Positions 1 to 5,989 of a stretch of 6,866 nucleotides of DNA are shown here, piece after piece. Below the pieces are notes generated by a model. It was not told where the DNA came from and did not search any database. It worked only from the letters and a program-made list of their open reading frames with translations. Where the stretch lies: assembly GCA_028687525.1 (NCBI GenBank), contig JAQTZX010000074.1, positions 1 through 6,866 of the forward strand. Direction: 5' to 3'. Every line of letters starts with the position of its first letter. The stretch's first letter is position 1. The translations under genes and the position numbers were made by a program. This stretch comes from Candidatus Omnitrophota bacterium (GTDB taxonomy: Bacteria; Omnitrophota; Gorgyraeia; Gygaellales; Profunditerraquicolaceae).

Positions 1-2
1 GT

Positions 3-125
3 TTCCGCGTCAACGCCTTCCTCCAGCAGCGCGGCGCGGCGGCGGTTATGCGTACCATCCCGTCCAAGGTATACAGCCTGGAAGACCTGAAAGCACCGAA
101 AATCTTCACCGACATCTCCAGTTAT
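3..125 (+). CDS. pilT: PilT-family twitching ATPase, internal fragment
   Basis: Read in frame 3, the first 41 codons give a protein piece beginning FRVNAFLQQRGAAAVMRTIP and continuing through SLEDLKAP to IFTDISSY. This matches the conserved segment of PilT/PilU type IV pilus retraction ATPases (R-x-N-x-F-x-Q-x-RG...R-x-IP) that lies directly before the Walker A loop. In PilT the next residues should be roughly PRGLVLVTGPTGSGKST, but they are absent: after the Tyr at 123-125 the sequence switches to XerD in another frame. The piece is open at the window's left edge and cut on its right, so it cannot make a working ATPase here. The same frame stays open by chance to 554 across xerD, which makes an apparent fusion ORF that should not be annotated as a protein. 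Family recognition is good for so short a piece; PilU or another PilT paralogue is possible. The abrupt stop suggests an assembly chimera or a rearrangement. Confidence 0.7.
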
Positions 126-129
126 CTAG

Positions 130-426
130 TTCCTGAAAAAGAAGGAATCCGAATTTTTGTTCCTGAACCGTTCGGGAACGAAGATTTCCCGGCAGTCTCT
201 CTGGAAGCTTATAAAAAAATACGCCCGGGATGCCGGGATAAAGAAACCGATCAGGCCCCATATTCTGCGGCATTCTTTTGCCACTCATTTATTGGAGGGC
301 GGGGCCGATCTGCGTTCGGTTCAGGAGATGCTGGGGCATTCCAATATTTCCACTACCCAGGTTTACACTCATATAAACAAGGATCGCCTGAAAACGATCC
401 ACAAACAGTTTCATCCCCGGCCGTAA
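130..426 (+). CDS. xerD: Tyrosine recombinase XerD, C-terminal fragment
   Basis: This is the C-terminal catalytic part of a Xer site-specific recombinase, which with XerC resolves chromosome dimers at dif sites next to FtsK. Counting from the first codon here, the piece shows FLFLNRSGTKISRQ (9-22), the HxxR box in RPHILRHSFATHLL (His44, Arg47), LGH (His70) and the nucleophile Tyr79 in TTQVYTHI, and it ends HKQFHPRP, a typical XerD tail. About 98 of the usual ~295 residues are present. The N-terminal SAM-like domain, the first catalytic Arg and the hairpin Lys are missing, and a stop at 127-129 closes this frame just upstream. A TTG at 157 could be picked by a gene finder, but family alignment supports coding back to about 130. 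The 5' side abuts a PilT fragment, so this is a broken or mis-joined gene rather than a short natural recombinase. XerC is the alternative assignment; the HPR-type tail favours XerD. Confidence 0.85.
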   Translation, partial: FLKKKESEFLFLNRSGTKISRQSLWKLIKKYARDAGIKKPIRPHILRHSFATHLLEGGADLRSVQEMLGHSNISTTQVYTHINKDRLKTIHKQFHPRP

Positions 427-537
427 GGGGAGGAAATCCCGGGTGCAGGTCAGGGTTCAGGATAAATAGCAGTCTGATGGTAAGAAAGCACCCGGTACGG
501 CATTATGATTTTAACGGTTGCATAGCGGGGATGATAA

Positions 538-1818
538 ATGAAAAAACTTATTGAACGGCTCCCGAAAGATCTTCTGGATCCGGTGTATTTGATGCGGGAT
601 ATCGTGGAAGAGCGCGGTTATGACGCGTATCTGGTGGGCGGGTTTGTGCGCGATTTGATCCTGGGCGTGAAAAATTTCGATCTGGATTTCGTGATTGAGC
701 GGGAAGGAATACGGGTAGCCGAGATCATGTCGCAAAAATTAAAAGCGAGGCTTATCAGGCATCACCGTTTCGGGACGGCGACCATTATGCAGGCTCACCG
801 CCATAAAATTGATATATCCACTGCCCGAAAAGAATATTATCCCCATCCGGCTTCCCTGCCGCATGTTTCTCCCGGGCACCTGAAGGATGATCTATTCAGG
901 CGCGATTTCACCGTCAATGCGCTTGCCGTAGCAGTTAATGATTCTTCGTTCGGGACTCTGATTGATTATTACGGGGGACTGAAAGATCTGCGGGATGGGA
1001 ATGTCCGTATCCTTCATGAAAATAGTTTTATCGACGACCCTACCCGTATCCTCAGAGGTATCCGTTTTGAACAGCGGTTTGATTTTACAATAGAGCCGAA
1101 AACAAAAAGATGCCTGAATGCGGCGGTACGCATGGGTATGCTGGAAAAGGTTCAGCCCCAGCGCCTGCGGGATGATTTGATACTGATGTTTAAAGAGGAA
1201 CATCCTTTGAAGGAGATCGGAAGAATGAGGAAATTGACCGGGTTTTCTTTCATTGATAAAGATTTGTCCCTTTCCCCGGAAAATTTGAGGTTTTTCAGGG
1301 ATATAGAACGGTGTATCCAATGGTTTAAACAGGAGTTTTCGGGACGCCGGCATATCGATACCTGGCTTATTTATTTTATGGGATTACTTGAACCGCTTTC
1401 GTTGCGGAGAACCGAGGCGGTCCTGGAACGATTCGCATTTCCCCGGGGAGACAATAAAAGGATCCTGGGGTATAAAAGGGAGGCTAAAATGCTGCGGGCG
1501 GCTCTCGCCGGAAAGCGGTGCCGGGCCAGCAGTATTTTTAATCTGCTTGAACCGTTGAGTTACGAGGTTGTTGTCCTGCTTTTGGCTTCTCTGAAAGACG
1601 CGCGGTCGCATGAGCGCATCGCTGTTTTTCTCCGGCATCATAACGGGACCAGGACGGATATTTCGGGCAGAGACCTGGTCTCTTTGGGTGTGGAACCCGG
1701 GCCGCATTATCGGCGGATATTGCGCGGTGTTCTTGATGCCCGTCTTGACGGGAAAGTGCGGAACAGGGATGAGGAACTGGCGTTTGCCAGGGGTCTCGCA
1801 TTCAAAAAGAAACAGTGA
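538..1818 (+). CDS. cca: CCA/poly(A)-type tRNA nucleotidyltransferase (class II)
   Basis: A 426-residue class II nucleotidyltransferase of the CCA-adding/poly(A) polymerase family, which in bacteria completes or repairs the 3' CCA end of tRNA in the cytoplasm. The head domain shows LVGGFVRDL at residues 32-40 and the metal-binding pair Asp48/Asp50 in FDLDFVIE. RRDFTVNALA follows at 121-130, then DDPTRILRGIRF at 166-177 in the neck, and QRLRDDL near 208-214. The rest is the helical body and tail, poorly conserved as usual. The length fits a stand-alone enzyme; it lacks the N-terminal DHH and CBS domains seen in some A-adding enzymes. The ATG at 538 has a GGGG Shine-Dalgarno-like stretch at 526-529. 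It follows xerD by 111 bases and precedes rbfA by 58. Specificity (full CCA, A-only or CC-only) cannot be read from the motifs, and a second family member elsewhere in the genome would bear on this. Confidence 0.9.
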   Translation: MKKLIERLPKDLLDPVYLMRDIVEERGYDAYLVGGFVRDLILGVKNFDLDFVIEREGIRVAEIMSQKLKARLIRHHRFGTATIMQAHRHKIDISTARKEYYPHPASLPHVSPGHLKDDLFRRDFTVNALAVAVNDSSFGTLIDYYGGLKDLRDGNVRILHENSFIDDPTRILRGIRFEQRFDFTIEPKTKRCLNAAVRMGMLEKVQPQRLRDDLILMFKEEHPLKEIGRMRKLTGFSFIDKDLSLSPENLRFFRDIERCIQWFKQEFSGRRHIDTWLIYFMGLLEPLSLRRTEAVLERFAFPRGDNKRILGYKREAKMLRAALAGKRCRASSIFNLLEPLSYEVVVLLLASLKDARSHERIAVFLRHHNGTRTDISGRDLVSLGVEPGPHYRRILRGVLDARLDGKVRNRDEELAFARGLAFKKKQ

Positions 1819-1824
1819 TTTCCG

Positions 1825-1848
1825 GTTTATGAATTTACGAGTTTATGA
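1825..1848 (+). repeat. Tandem octamer repeat in the cca-rbfA gap
   Basis: Three head-to-tail 8-base units occur here: gtttatga (1825-1832), atttacga (1833-1840) and gtttatga (1841-1848), consensus RTTTAYGA. A looser fourth copy, gctttgttga, may follow to 1858. The units fill most of the short non-coding gap between the cca stop and the rbfA ribosome binding site. I see no hairpin in it and no match to a known operator. It may be a simple-sequence expansion. Confidence 0.5.
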
Positions 1849-1876
1849 GCTTTGTTGAGCGAAAGAGAGGTCGTAC

Positions 1877-2281
1877 ATGTTGAGACAGGATAGACTGCAA
1901 GAGGCGATAAAGAGGGAAGTGAGTTTGATAATCCATGATGAATTGAAAGATCCCCGTTTGGGATTCATTACCATAACCAAGGTGGAGTTGACCGCCGATT
2001 ACCGGCTGGCCAGGGTATTCTACAGCGTTTTGGGCGGGGAATCCGAGTATAAGAAATGCCGGGAGGCCTTGGACTCCGGGCTCGGTTTCATCCGGCGTCT
2101 GGTCGGCAGGCGCATCAAAATGAGGTTCACCCCCGAGATACTTTTTAAGGAGGACCGTTCTTCTCAATACAGTGTTCAGATACAGAAAATACTCGATGAA
2201 ATAAAGGCGGAGGATTTGAAACGAGGAGAGGAAAATACCCGAAGCGAAAAACCTGAAAAATCAGGCGGGGATGGCGCATAA
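1877..2281 (+). CDS. rbfA: 30S ribosome-binding factor RbfA
   Basis: A 134-residue RbfA, the small KH-fold assembly factor that binds the 30S subunit late in maturation near the 5' end of 16S rRNA. The N-terminus RLQEAIKREVSLII, the block DPRLGFITITKVELTADY (about 25-42), the KH-turn region EALDSGLGFIRR (63-74) and FTPEILFKEDRS (84-95) follow the family in order. The usual AxG kink between KH helices appears as GLG (68-70), a mild deviation. The last ~25 residues are a charged, Lys/Glu-rich tail, common and variable in RbfA. The ATG at 1877 follows GAGAGG at 1865-1870. Many bacteria place rbfA directly after infB; here it follows cca, and nrnA starts 19 bases downstream, which is the common rbfA-nrnA pairing. 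Confidence 0.95.
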   Translation: MLRQDRLQEAIKREVSLIIHDELKDPRLGFITITKVELTADYRLARVFYSVLGGESEYKKCREALDSGLGFIRRLVGRRIKMRFTPEILFKEDRSSQYSVQIQKILDEIKAEDLKRGEENTRSEKPEKSGGDGA

Positions 2282-2300
2282 CATTTCAAGGGGAGGAATC

Positions 2301-3308
2301 ATGAGCATGCAGAAGGCCGTTGAATGTATCAGGCAGAATAGCGATTTTTTAATCACTACACACATGAATCCTGAAGGTGACGCCATCGGTTCCCAATTGT
2401 CCCTTTTCCGCCTCTTGAAGGCTTTGGGGAAGAATGTGATCGCGGTCAATGAAGATCCGCTTCCGTACGGATATGATTTTCTTCCCGGCGTGAACGTGAT
2501 ACGGAAATTCAGGAAGAACAGGGAAAATTTCAAGTTTGATGTTTTTGTGACCGTTGACTGTTCCGATCTCCGCAGGCCGGGAGAGGTGCATCTGTTGAAT
2601 ACCGGGCACAAGCCGGTATTGAACATCGATCATCACGTCAGCAACGAGCAGTTCGGCGCGGTGAATTGGGTAAAACCCGAAGCCTCCTGCTGCGCCGAGA
2701 TGATCTACGAATTGTATGGGAAATTTCGTGTGCCCGTGGACAGGGATACCGCCCTTTTGCTCTACGTCGGGATATTGACCGATACCGGTTCGTTCCATTA
2801 TTCCAATACCACGGCGTTCACTCACCGGGTGGTCTCCGATCTGATGAGGTACGACCTGAATATTACGAAGATATATAAAGATATTTATGAAAGCGTGCCT
2901 TTCCGGGATATGCGTTTGCTGGCCGAAATTCTCCCGACCATGAATCGTATGCTCGGCGGAAAGGTCCTGTGGTTTCAGGTTTCGAAAGATACCGTTAAGA
3001 GACACAAGAAAATATGTTTTGATCTGTCCGAGCATATTCTCAGCTTCGGAAGGTCGGTAAAGGGTACGGAAGTGGTGTTGTTGTTCAAGGAGAATCCGGG
3101 CGGTGAGAAAGAGGTCCGGGTTAATTTCCGGTCGCAGGGGAATATCGATGTCAATAAGATCGCGGGATTTTTTAACGGCGGCGGGCATAAGACCGCTGCC
3201 GGCGCTACCGTGCGCGGCACTTTGGAAAGCGTCGCCGGCAGGGTCTTGAATAAAGTGCGCGAGGCATATCGAGATGCGGGGGAGAGAACGGCACGTAAAA
3301 GGTTTTAA
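2301..3308 (+). CDS. nrnA: DHH/DHHA1 phosphoesterase, NrnA-type oligoribonuclease/pAp phosphatase
   Basis: A 335-residue DHH-family phosphoesterase of the NrnA type, which degrades 2-5 nt RNA fragments and/or dephosphorylates 3'-phosphoadenosine 5'-phosphate using Mn2+. In order it shows motif I as THMNPEGDAIGS (20-31), motif II VDCSD (85-89), the DHH signature NIDHHVSN (108-115), TDTGSFHYSNTT (160-171) and the DHHA1 substrate-binding loop FNGGGHKTAAGAT (301-313). Motif I has Glu where NPDGDA is most familiar; this conservative variant occurs in other family members, so activity is expected. The start at 2301 is chosen because aaggggagg at 2288-2296 precedes it. An in-frame ATG at 2271 would overlap the end of rbfA and has no such site; the ATG at 2307 is a further alternative. 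It lies between rbfA and ribF. Whether it acts on nanoRNA, pAp or both is not visible. Confidence 0.92.
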   Translation: MSMQKAVECIRQNSDFLITTHMNPEGDAIGSQLSLFRLLKALGKNVIAVNEDPLPYGYDFLPGVNVIRKFRKNRENFKFDVFVTVDCSDLRRPGEVHLLNTGHKPVLNIDHHVSNEQFGAVNWVKPEASCCAEMIYELYGKFRVPVDRDTALLLYVGILTDTGSFHYSNTTAFTHRVVSDLMRYDLNITKIYKDIYESVPFRDMRLLAEILPTMNRMLGGKVLWFQVSKDTVKRHKKICFDLSEHILSFGRSVKGTEVVLLFKENPGGEKEVRVNFRSQGNIDVNKIAGFFNGGGHKTAAGATVRGTLESVAGRVLNKVREAYRDAGERTARKRF

Positions 3309-3331
3309 CTTTTCTGTTCGTTGGAGGGGCA

Positions 3332-4375
3332 ATGGAAGTGATATATGGGTTGAACAATATCAAACGGTATAAGAATCCTGTCGTTGCGATCGGCGTGTTC
3401 GATGGAGTGCATCGCGCTCACCGCCGGATATTGCAAAATCTGGTACGAACGGCCCGGCGGATAAAGGGAACGGGCATCGTGCTTACATTTTCTCCTCATC
3501 CCCGGAAAGAAGGCAGTTTGAGTTCTCTGGACCACCGGATGCATCTTCTTGAGTCTTTGGGTGTTGATGCCGGGATCATCCTTGATTTTAACCGTAGTTT
3601 CGCCCGGATAAGCGCCGCCCGTTTTGTGAAGGAAATATTATCCGGAAAAATCAAAGCCCGGTATGTATGCGTGGGAGAAAATTTCAGGTTTGGCAAACAC
3701 GCGCAGGCGGATGCCGGAACACTTCGGTCTTTTGCCCGTTACTACGGGTTCAAGGTTAAAATATTCAGGACCATCCGTTTTAAGGGAAACCCGGTAAGCA
3801 GTACCGCCATCCGTAAATTGATCGCCGATGGGAAGCTGGCTGATGCGGAAAAATTATTGCTCAGGCCGGTCAGCGTATTGGGAAAAGTGATTAAGGGGAC
3901 ATCGATTGCCACGGCGCTTGGTTTCCCCACCGCCAATATCAAGCCGGATCATGAAGTACTGCCTCCTCCGGGAGTGTATGCGGCGAATGCTTTGCTGGGG
4001 GATAAAAAATTATCCGCTATCGCATATGTCGGGGCAAAGCCGACGTTTACCCCGTTGGAGAAAGTTACCGGCTTTAGCGGGCGGCCGGCCGGGTTCTATG
4101 CCGACGATGGTTTAATAATGCCGCCGTCAGTTAAAACCGTTAGAGGGCGAAATTCGCTAATTGGGTTTCCCCGGGGAAGCCGGCGGGATGGGAATAAAAA
4201 AATAGTCGAGGTCCATATTTTCGCCTTCGAAAAAAATATTTACGGGAAAGATATGGAAGTGCAATTTATAAAAAAAATCCGGGAAGAGAAAAAATTCGCA
4301 TCGTCACAATTGTTAATTAAGCAGATTAAAAAAGACATAGTTTCCGCAAAAAAAATCCTTCTGTCGCATTCCTGA
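3332..4375 (+). CDS. ribF: Bifunctional riboflavin kinase/FMN adenylyltransferase with inserted segment
   Basis: RibF makes FMN from riboflavin and then FAD from FMN. The N-terminal FMN adenylyltransferase half has GVFDGVHRAH (21-30), TFSPHP (52-57), VGENFRFG (114-121) and SSTAIR (156-161). The C-terminal riboflavin-kinase half has LGFPTANI (196-203, holding the PTxN motif), AYVGAKPTF (231-239), VEVHIF (292-297, with the expected catalytic Glu) and IREEKKF (316-322). The length of 347 exceeds the usual ~310 because about 45 extra residues separate KPTF from VEVHIF, where E. coli and B. subtilis RibF have under ten. Other departures are Ala for Gly in the HxGH motif (HRAH) and ATALGFPT where GRxLGFPT is usual. 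The ATG at 3332 follows ggagggg at 3323-3329, 23 bases after nrnA. truB, often located between nrnA and ribF, is absent. Kinase activity looks intact; the adenylyltransferase may be divergent. Confidence 0.93.
   Translation: MEVIYGLNNIKRYKNPVVAIGVFDGVHRAHRRILQNLVRTARRIKGTGIVLTFSPHPRKEGSLSSLDHRMHLLESLGVDAGIILDFNRSFARISAARFVKEILSGKIKARYVCVGENFRFGKHAQADAGTLRSFARYYGFKVKIFRTIRFKGNPVSSTAIRKLIADGKLADAEKLLLRPVSVLGKVIKGTSIATALGFPTANIKPDHEVLPPPGVYAANALLGDKKLSAIAYVGAKPTFTPLEKVTGFSGRPAGFYADDGLIMPPSVKTVRGRNSLIGFPRGSRRDGNKKIVEVHIFAFEKNIYGKDMEVQFIKKIREEKKFASSQLLIKQIKKDIVSAKKILLSHS
4052..4195 (+). repeat. Palindrome-rich in-frame insert within ribF
   Basis: This stretch encodes RibF residues about 241-288, which have no counterpart in ordinary RibF proteins. 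It contains several perfect short palindromes: ggccggcc (4083-4090), gcgaaattcgc (4147-4157) and ttccccggggaa (4167-4178). It also holds a near-terminal inverted pair, ccggctt (4068-4074) with aagccgg (4177-4183). The reading frame is kept throughout. This resembles in principle protein-coding palindromic repeats such as the Rickettsia palindromic elements, but I do not recognise the sequence and no second copy is visible in this window. A lineage-specific loop of ordinary origin is the alternative. Confidence 0.4.
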
Positions 4376-4502
4376 ACTCTTTTTTAAGAGGCCGATTTTT
4401 CAATTTCGGGATATAATTTTACCTAAAAGCCACAATATCTGCCAATCCCCGTTCTTATTTACACAATATAATGTAATTACTATATTTAGCGAAAAATTCT
4501 TC

Positions 4503-4531
4503 TTGACAAAAGCAGGTCTTTTGTTTATACT
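4503..4531 (+). promoter_or_regulatory. Sigma-70-type promoter of mraZ (Pmra)
   Basis: A consensus -35 box TTGACA lies at 4503-4508 and a near-consensus -10 box TATACT at 4526-4531, separated by exactly 17 bases. The placement, about 50 bases upstream of the mraZ ATG and directly before MraZ-type repeats, fits the main dcw promoter. Transcription should begin around 4537-4540, inside the repeat array. Confidence 0.85.
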
Positions 4532-4567
4532 GTGGTTACAAAGTGGTAATAAGTGGTTTAAAGTGGA
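4532..4567 (+). promoter_or_regulatory. MraZ operator: spaced GTGG direct repeats
   Basis: GTGG occurs at 4532, 4543, 4553 and 4563, each followed by T or A. The last three share the longer unit AAGTGG and sit exactly 10 bases apart, one helical turn; the first is 11 bases away and begins tGTGG. MraZ proteins are known to bind short G-rich direct repeats (TGGGN in E. coli, AAAGTG-type in mollicutes) with about one-turn spacing just upstream of mraZ. Bound here, MraZ would cover the region from the edge of the -10 box to the ribosome binding site (GGAGGA at 4569-4574), blocking initiation or early elongation. Autoregulation is inferred from position and family knowledge. Confidence 0.8.
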
Positions 4568-4579
4568 TGGAGGAATAAA

Positions 4580-5029
4580 ATGTTTTACGGGGAATATCAG
4601 CATTCCATAGACCGCAAAGGCAGGCTTATATTGCCTTCAAAATTCCGCGATACCGCAAAGGCGAATTTTATAGAAAAATTTTTTGTAACCCGGGGGCTCG
4701 ACAAATGTCTTTTTATGTTTTCGGAAGAGGAATGGCGTTTGCAGGAACAGAAGTTCAAAAACATTTCTTTCGCCCGGCAGGAATCGCGTATATTCAACCG
4801 TTTATATTTTTCCGGAGCCGTGGAGGTTTTCCCGGACAGGCAGGGCAGGATATTGCTTCCGCAGTATTTGAAAGATTATGCCGAGATCAAGAGGGATTTG
4901 ATCGTTGTCGGTGTGTCAAACAGGATCGAGATATGGTCCAGCGATAAATGGCGGGAATTTTACGGTACCTGGAGGCAGTCATTCGAAGAGATTGCCGCGA
5001 AACTGGTGGATAATCAGAACGAGGCTTAA
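4580..5029 (+). CDS. mraZ: Transcriptional regulator MraZ
   Basis: A 149-residue MraZ, the ring-forming DNA-binding protein that opens most bacterial dcw clusters and controls its own promoter. It has the two expected SpoVT/AbrB-like halves: MFYGEYQHSIDRKGRLILP with the DRKGR turn at 11-15, and a second copy around VEVFPDRQGRILLP with DRQGR at 86-90. IEIWSSDKW follows near 117-125, then a short acidic tail. Length and order are typical. The ATG has GGAGGA at 4569-4574, five bases upstream. A consensus promoter and GTGG repeat operator lie directly before it, and rsmH follows, which is the canonical arrangement. MraZ is a repressor in E. coli and an activator in some mollicutes; repression is likelier here because the repeats lie over and after the start of transcription, but this is inference. 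Confidence 0.97.
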   Translation: MFYGEYQHSIDRKGRLILPSKFRDTAKANFIEKFFVTRGLDKCLFMFSEEEWRLQEQKFKNISFARQESRIFNRLYFSGAVEVFPDRQGRILLPQYLKDYAEIKRDLIVVGVSNRIEIWSSDKWREFYGTWRQSFEEIAAKLVDNQNEA

Positions 5030-5040
5030 AACAAACGGTG

Positions 5041-5059
5041 CCGCGGGTTTTGCCCGCGG
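5041..5059 (+). promoter_or_regulatory. GC-rich hairpin between mraZ and rsmH
   Basis: The arms ccgcggg (5041-5047) and cccgcgg (5053-5059) are perfectly complementary over 7 base pairs, with a ttttg loop. No run of T follows (next bases are gtctccgcg), so it does not look like an intrinsic terminator. It sits 11 bases after the mraZ stop and about 20-30 bases before the rsmH start candidates, so it may act in mRNA processing, mRNA stability or partial attenuation. The structure is clear; the role is a guess. Confidence 0.5.
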
Positions 5060-5077
5060 GTCTCCGCGTATTAAACT

Positions 5078-5989
5078 ATGGTGCTGGTAATGAAAGAACG
5101 AACACATACTCCGGTCATGATACAGGAAGTTTTACACTATCTCGATCCGTCTCCCGGGAAGATATTTGTTGATGCTACCGTGGGCACGGGCGGTCACAGT
5201 GTGGAAATTGCCGAACGGATTGCGCCCAATGGAAGGCTTATTTGTATCGACCGGGATGAGGATTCATTAGGCGTTGCCCGGGAACGTCTGGCCGGATTCG
5301 GCGATATGTGTAGTTTCCGGTACGGAAATTTTTTGGACGTGGACAAAATTCTGGAAGACCTTGGGATCAGTAAAATAGACGGTATTTTGTTCGATCTGGG
5401 TATTTCCTCTTTTCAGCTGGATAATCCCCGCAGGGGATTCAGTTTCAGGGAGGAGGGGCCCCTGGATATGCGGATGGACCGGAATAGTTATATTTCGGCC
5501 TACGATCTTCTTAATAATCTCAACGAAGAAGAGATATCCAATATCCTGAAGGTTTTTGGAGAAGAACGCTGGCATAACCGAATAGCGCATCTGGTGGTTA
5601 CGGAACGGGAAAGGAATCCGATAAGCACGACTTCGCAATTGAGTGGTATAGTGCTGAAAGCGATTCCCCGGAGGATGCGGTACATGCATTACCGTATTCA
5701 TCCGGCTACAAGGACATTTCAAGCAGTGCGAATAGCGGTGAACAGGGAACTGGAGGCTCTTGAAACTGCAATGCAAAAAGTCATAGATTTTCTTGACAAG
5801 GGCGCCCGAATGTGTATAATCTCTTTTCAATCACTGGAAGATCGCTCTGTGAAATTATATTTCCGCAAGTTGATGTCCTTGCAGGTGATAAAGATACTGA
5901 CTCCGAAACCGTTGACGCCGATGAAAACGGAAATAGCTGATAATCCCCGCAGCCGCAGTGCCAAAATGAGAGTTGCACAAAGATTATGA
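5078..5989 (+). CDS. rsmH: 16S rRNA (cytosine1402-N4)-methyltransferase RsmH
   Basis: RsmH (MraW) methylates N4 of C1402 in the 30S P site using S-adenosylmethionine. The 303-residue protein has motif I DATVGTGGHS (32-41), CIDRD (56-60), DGILFDLGISSFQLD (101-115), RGFSF and GPLDMRMD (119-134), FGEER (160-164), HPATRTFQAVRIAVN (208-222), SFQSLEDR (249-256) and the C-terminal RSRSAKMRVA (291-300). The usual SFHSLEDR carries Gln for His at residue 251. The start is uncertain: the ATG at 5078 has no ribosome binding site, while the in-frame ATG at 5090 has a weak GGTG upstream and gives MKERTHTPV, closer to the family N-terminus. The longer form is listed. It lies 48 bases after mraZ with a hairpin between. 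Its stop overlaps a downstream ATG as ATGA. Confidence 0.96.
   Translation: MVLVMKERTHTPVMIQEVLHYLDPSPGKIFVDATVGTGGHSVEIAERIAPNGRLICIDRDEDSLGVARERLAGFGDMCSFRYGNFLDVDKILEDLGISKIDGILFDLGISSFQLDNPRRGFSFREEGPLDMRMDRNSYISAYDLLNNLNEEEISNILKVFGEERWHNRIAHLVVTERERNPISTTSQLSGIVLKAIPRRMRYMHYRIHPATRTFQAVRIAVNRELEALETAMQKVIDFLDKGARMCIISFQSLEDRSVKLYFRKLMSLQVIKILTPKPLTPMKTEIADNPRSRSAKMRVAQRL

Noticed and set aside
504..509. TATGAT -10-like box upstream of cca
   Set aside because: There is no matching -35 element about 17 bases upstream, so a separate cca promoter is not supported.
48..554. Apparent 168-residue frame on the + strand starting at the ATG at 48
   Set aside because: Only its first ~26 codons are PilT-like. 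The rest crosses xerD out of frame and the following gap, giving low-complexity nonsense; it is an artefact of the pilT/xerD join.
892..1353. Antisense frame opposite cca
   Set aside because: It lies wholly inside a well-supported gene and shows no motif or ribosome binding site.
2271..2300. Earlier ATG for nrnA at 2271
   Set aside because: It overlaps rbfA by 11 bases with no ribosome binding site, whereas the ATG at 2301 follows aaggggagg and starts at the usual family N-terminus.
2349..3332. Long antisense frame (327 codons) opposite nrnA
   Set aside because: The sense strand carries all NrnA motifs. The antisense protein shows no recognisable domain, and long shadow frames are common opposite coding sequence.
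4377..4400. Possible terminator after ribF: ctctt/aagag stem, then TTTTT at 4396-4400
   Set aside because: The stem is only five mostly A-T pairs, and the T run is separated from it by five bases, too weak to call.
4412..4472. Extra TATAAT boxes at 4412-4417 and 4467-4472
   Set aside because: Neither has a credible -35 box at proper spacing; in such AT-rich sequence they are expected by chance, and the promoter at 4503-4531 is far better.
5424..5440. Inverted repeat aatcccc-gca-ggggatt inside rsmH
   Set aside because: It falls in codons for the conserved NPRRGFSF segment, so the protein sequence largely explains it.
5267..5830. Antisense frame of 187 codons opposite rsmH
   Set aside because: RsmH motifs on the sense strand account for the region; no domain is visible on the other strand.
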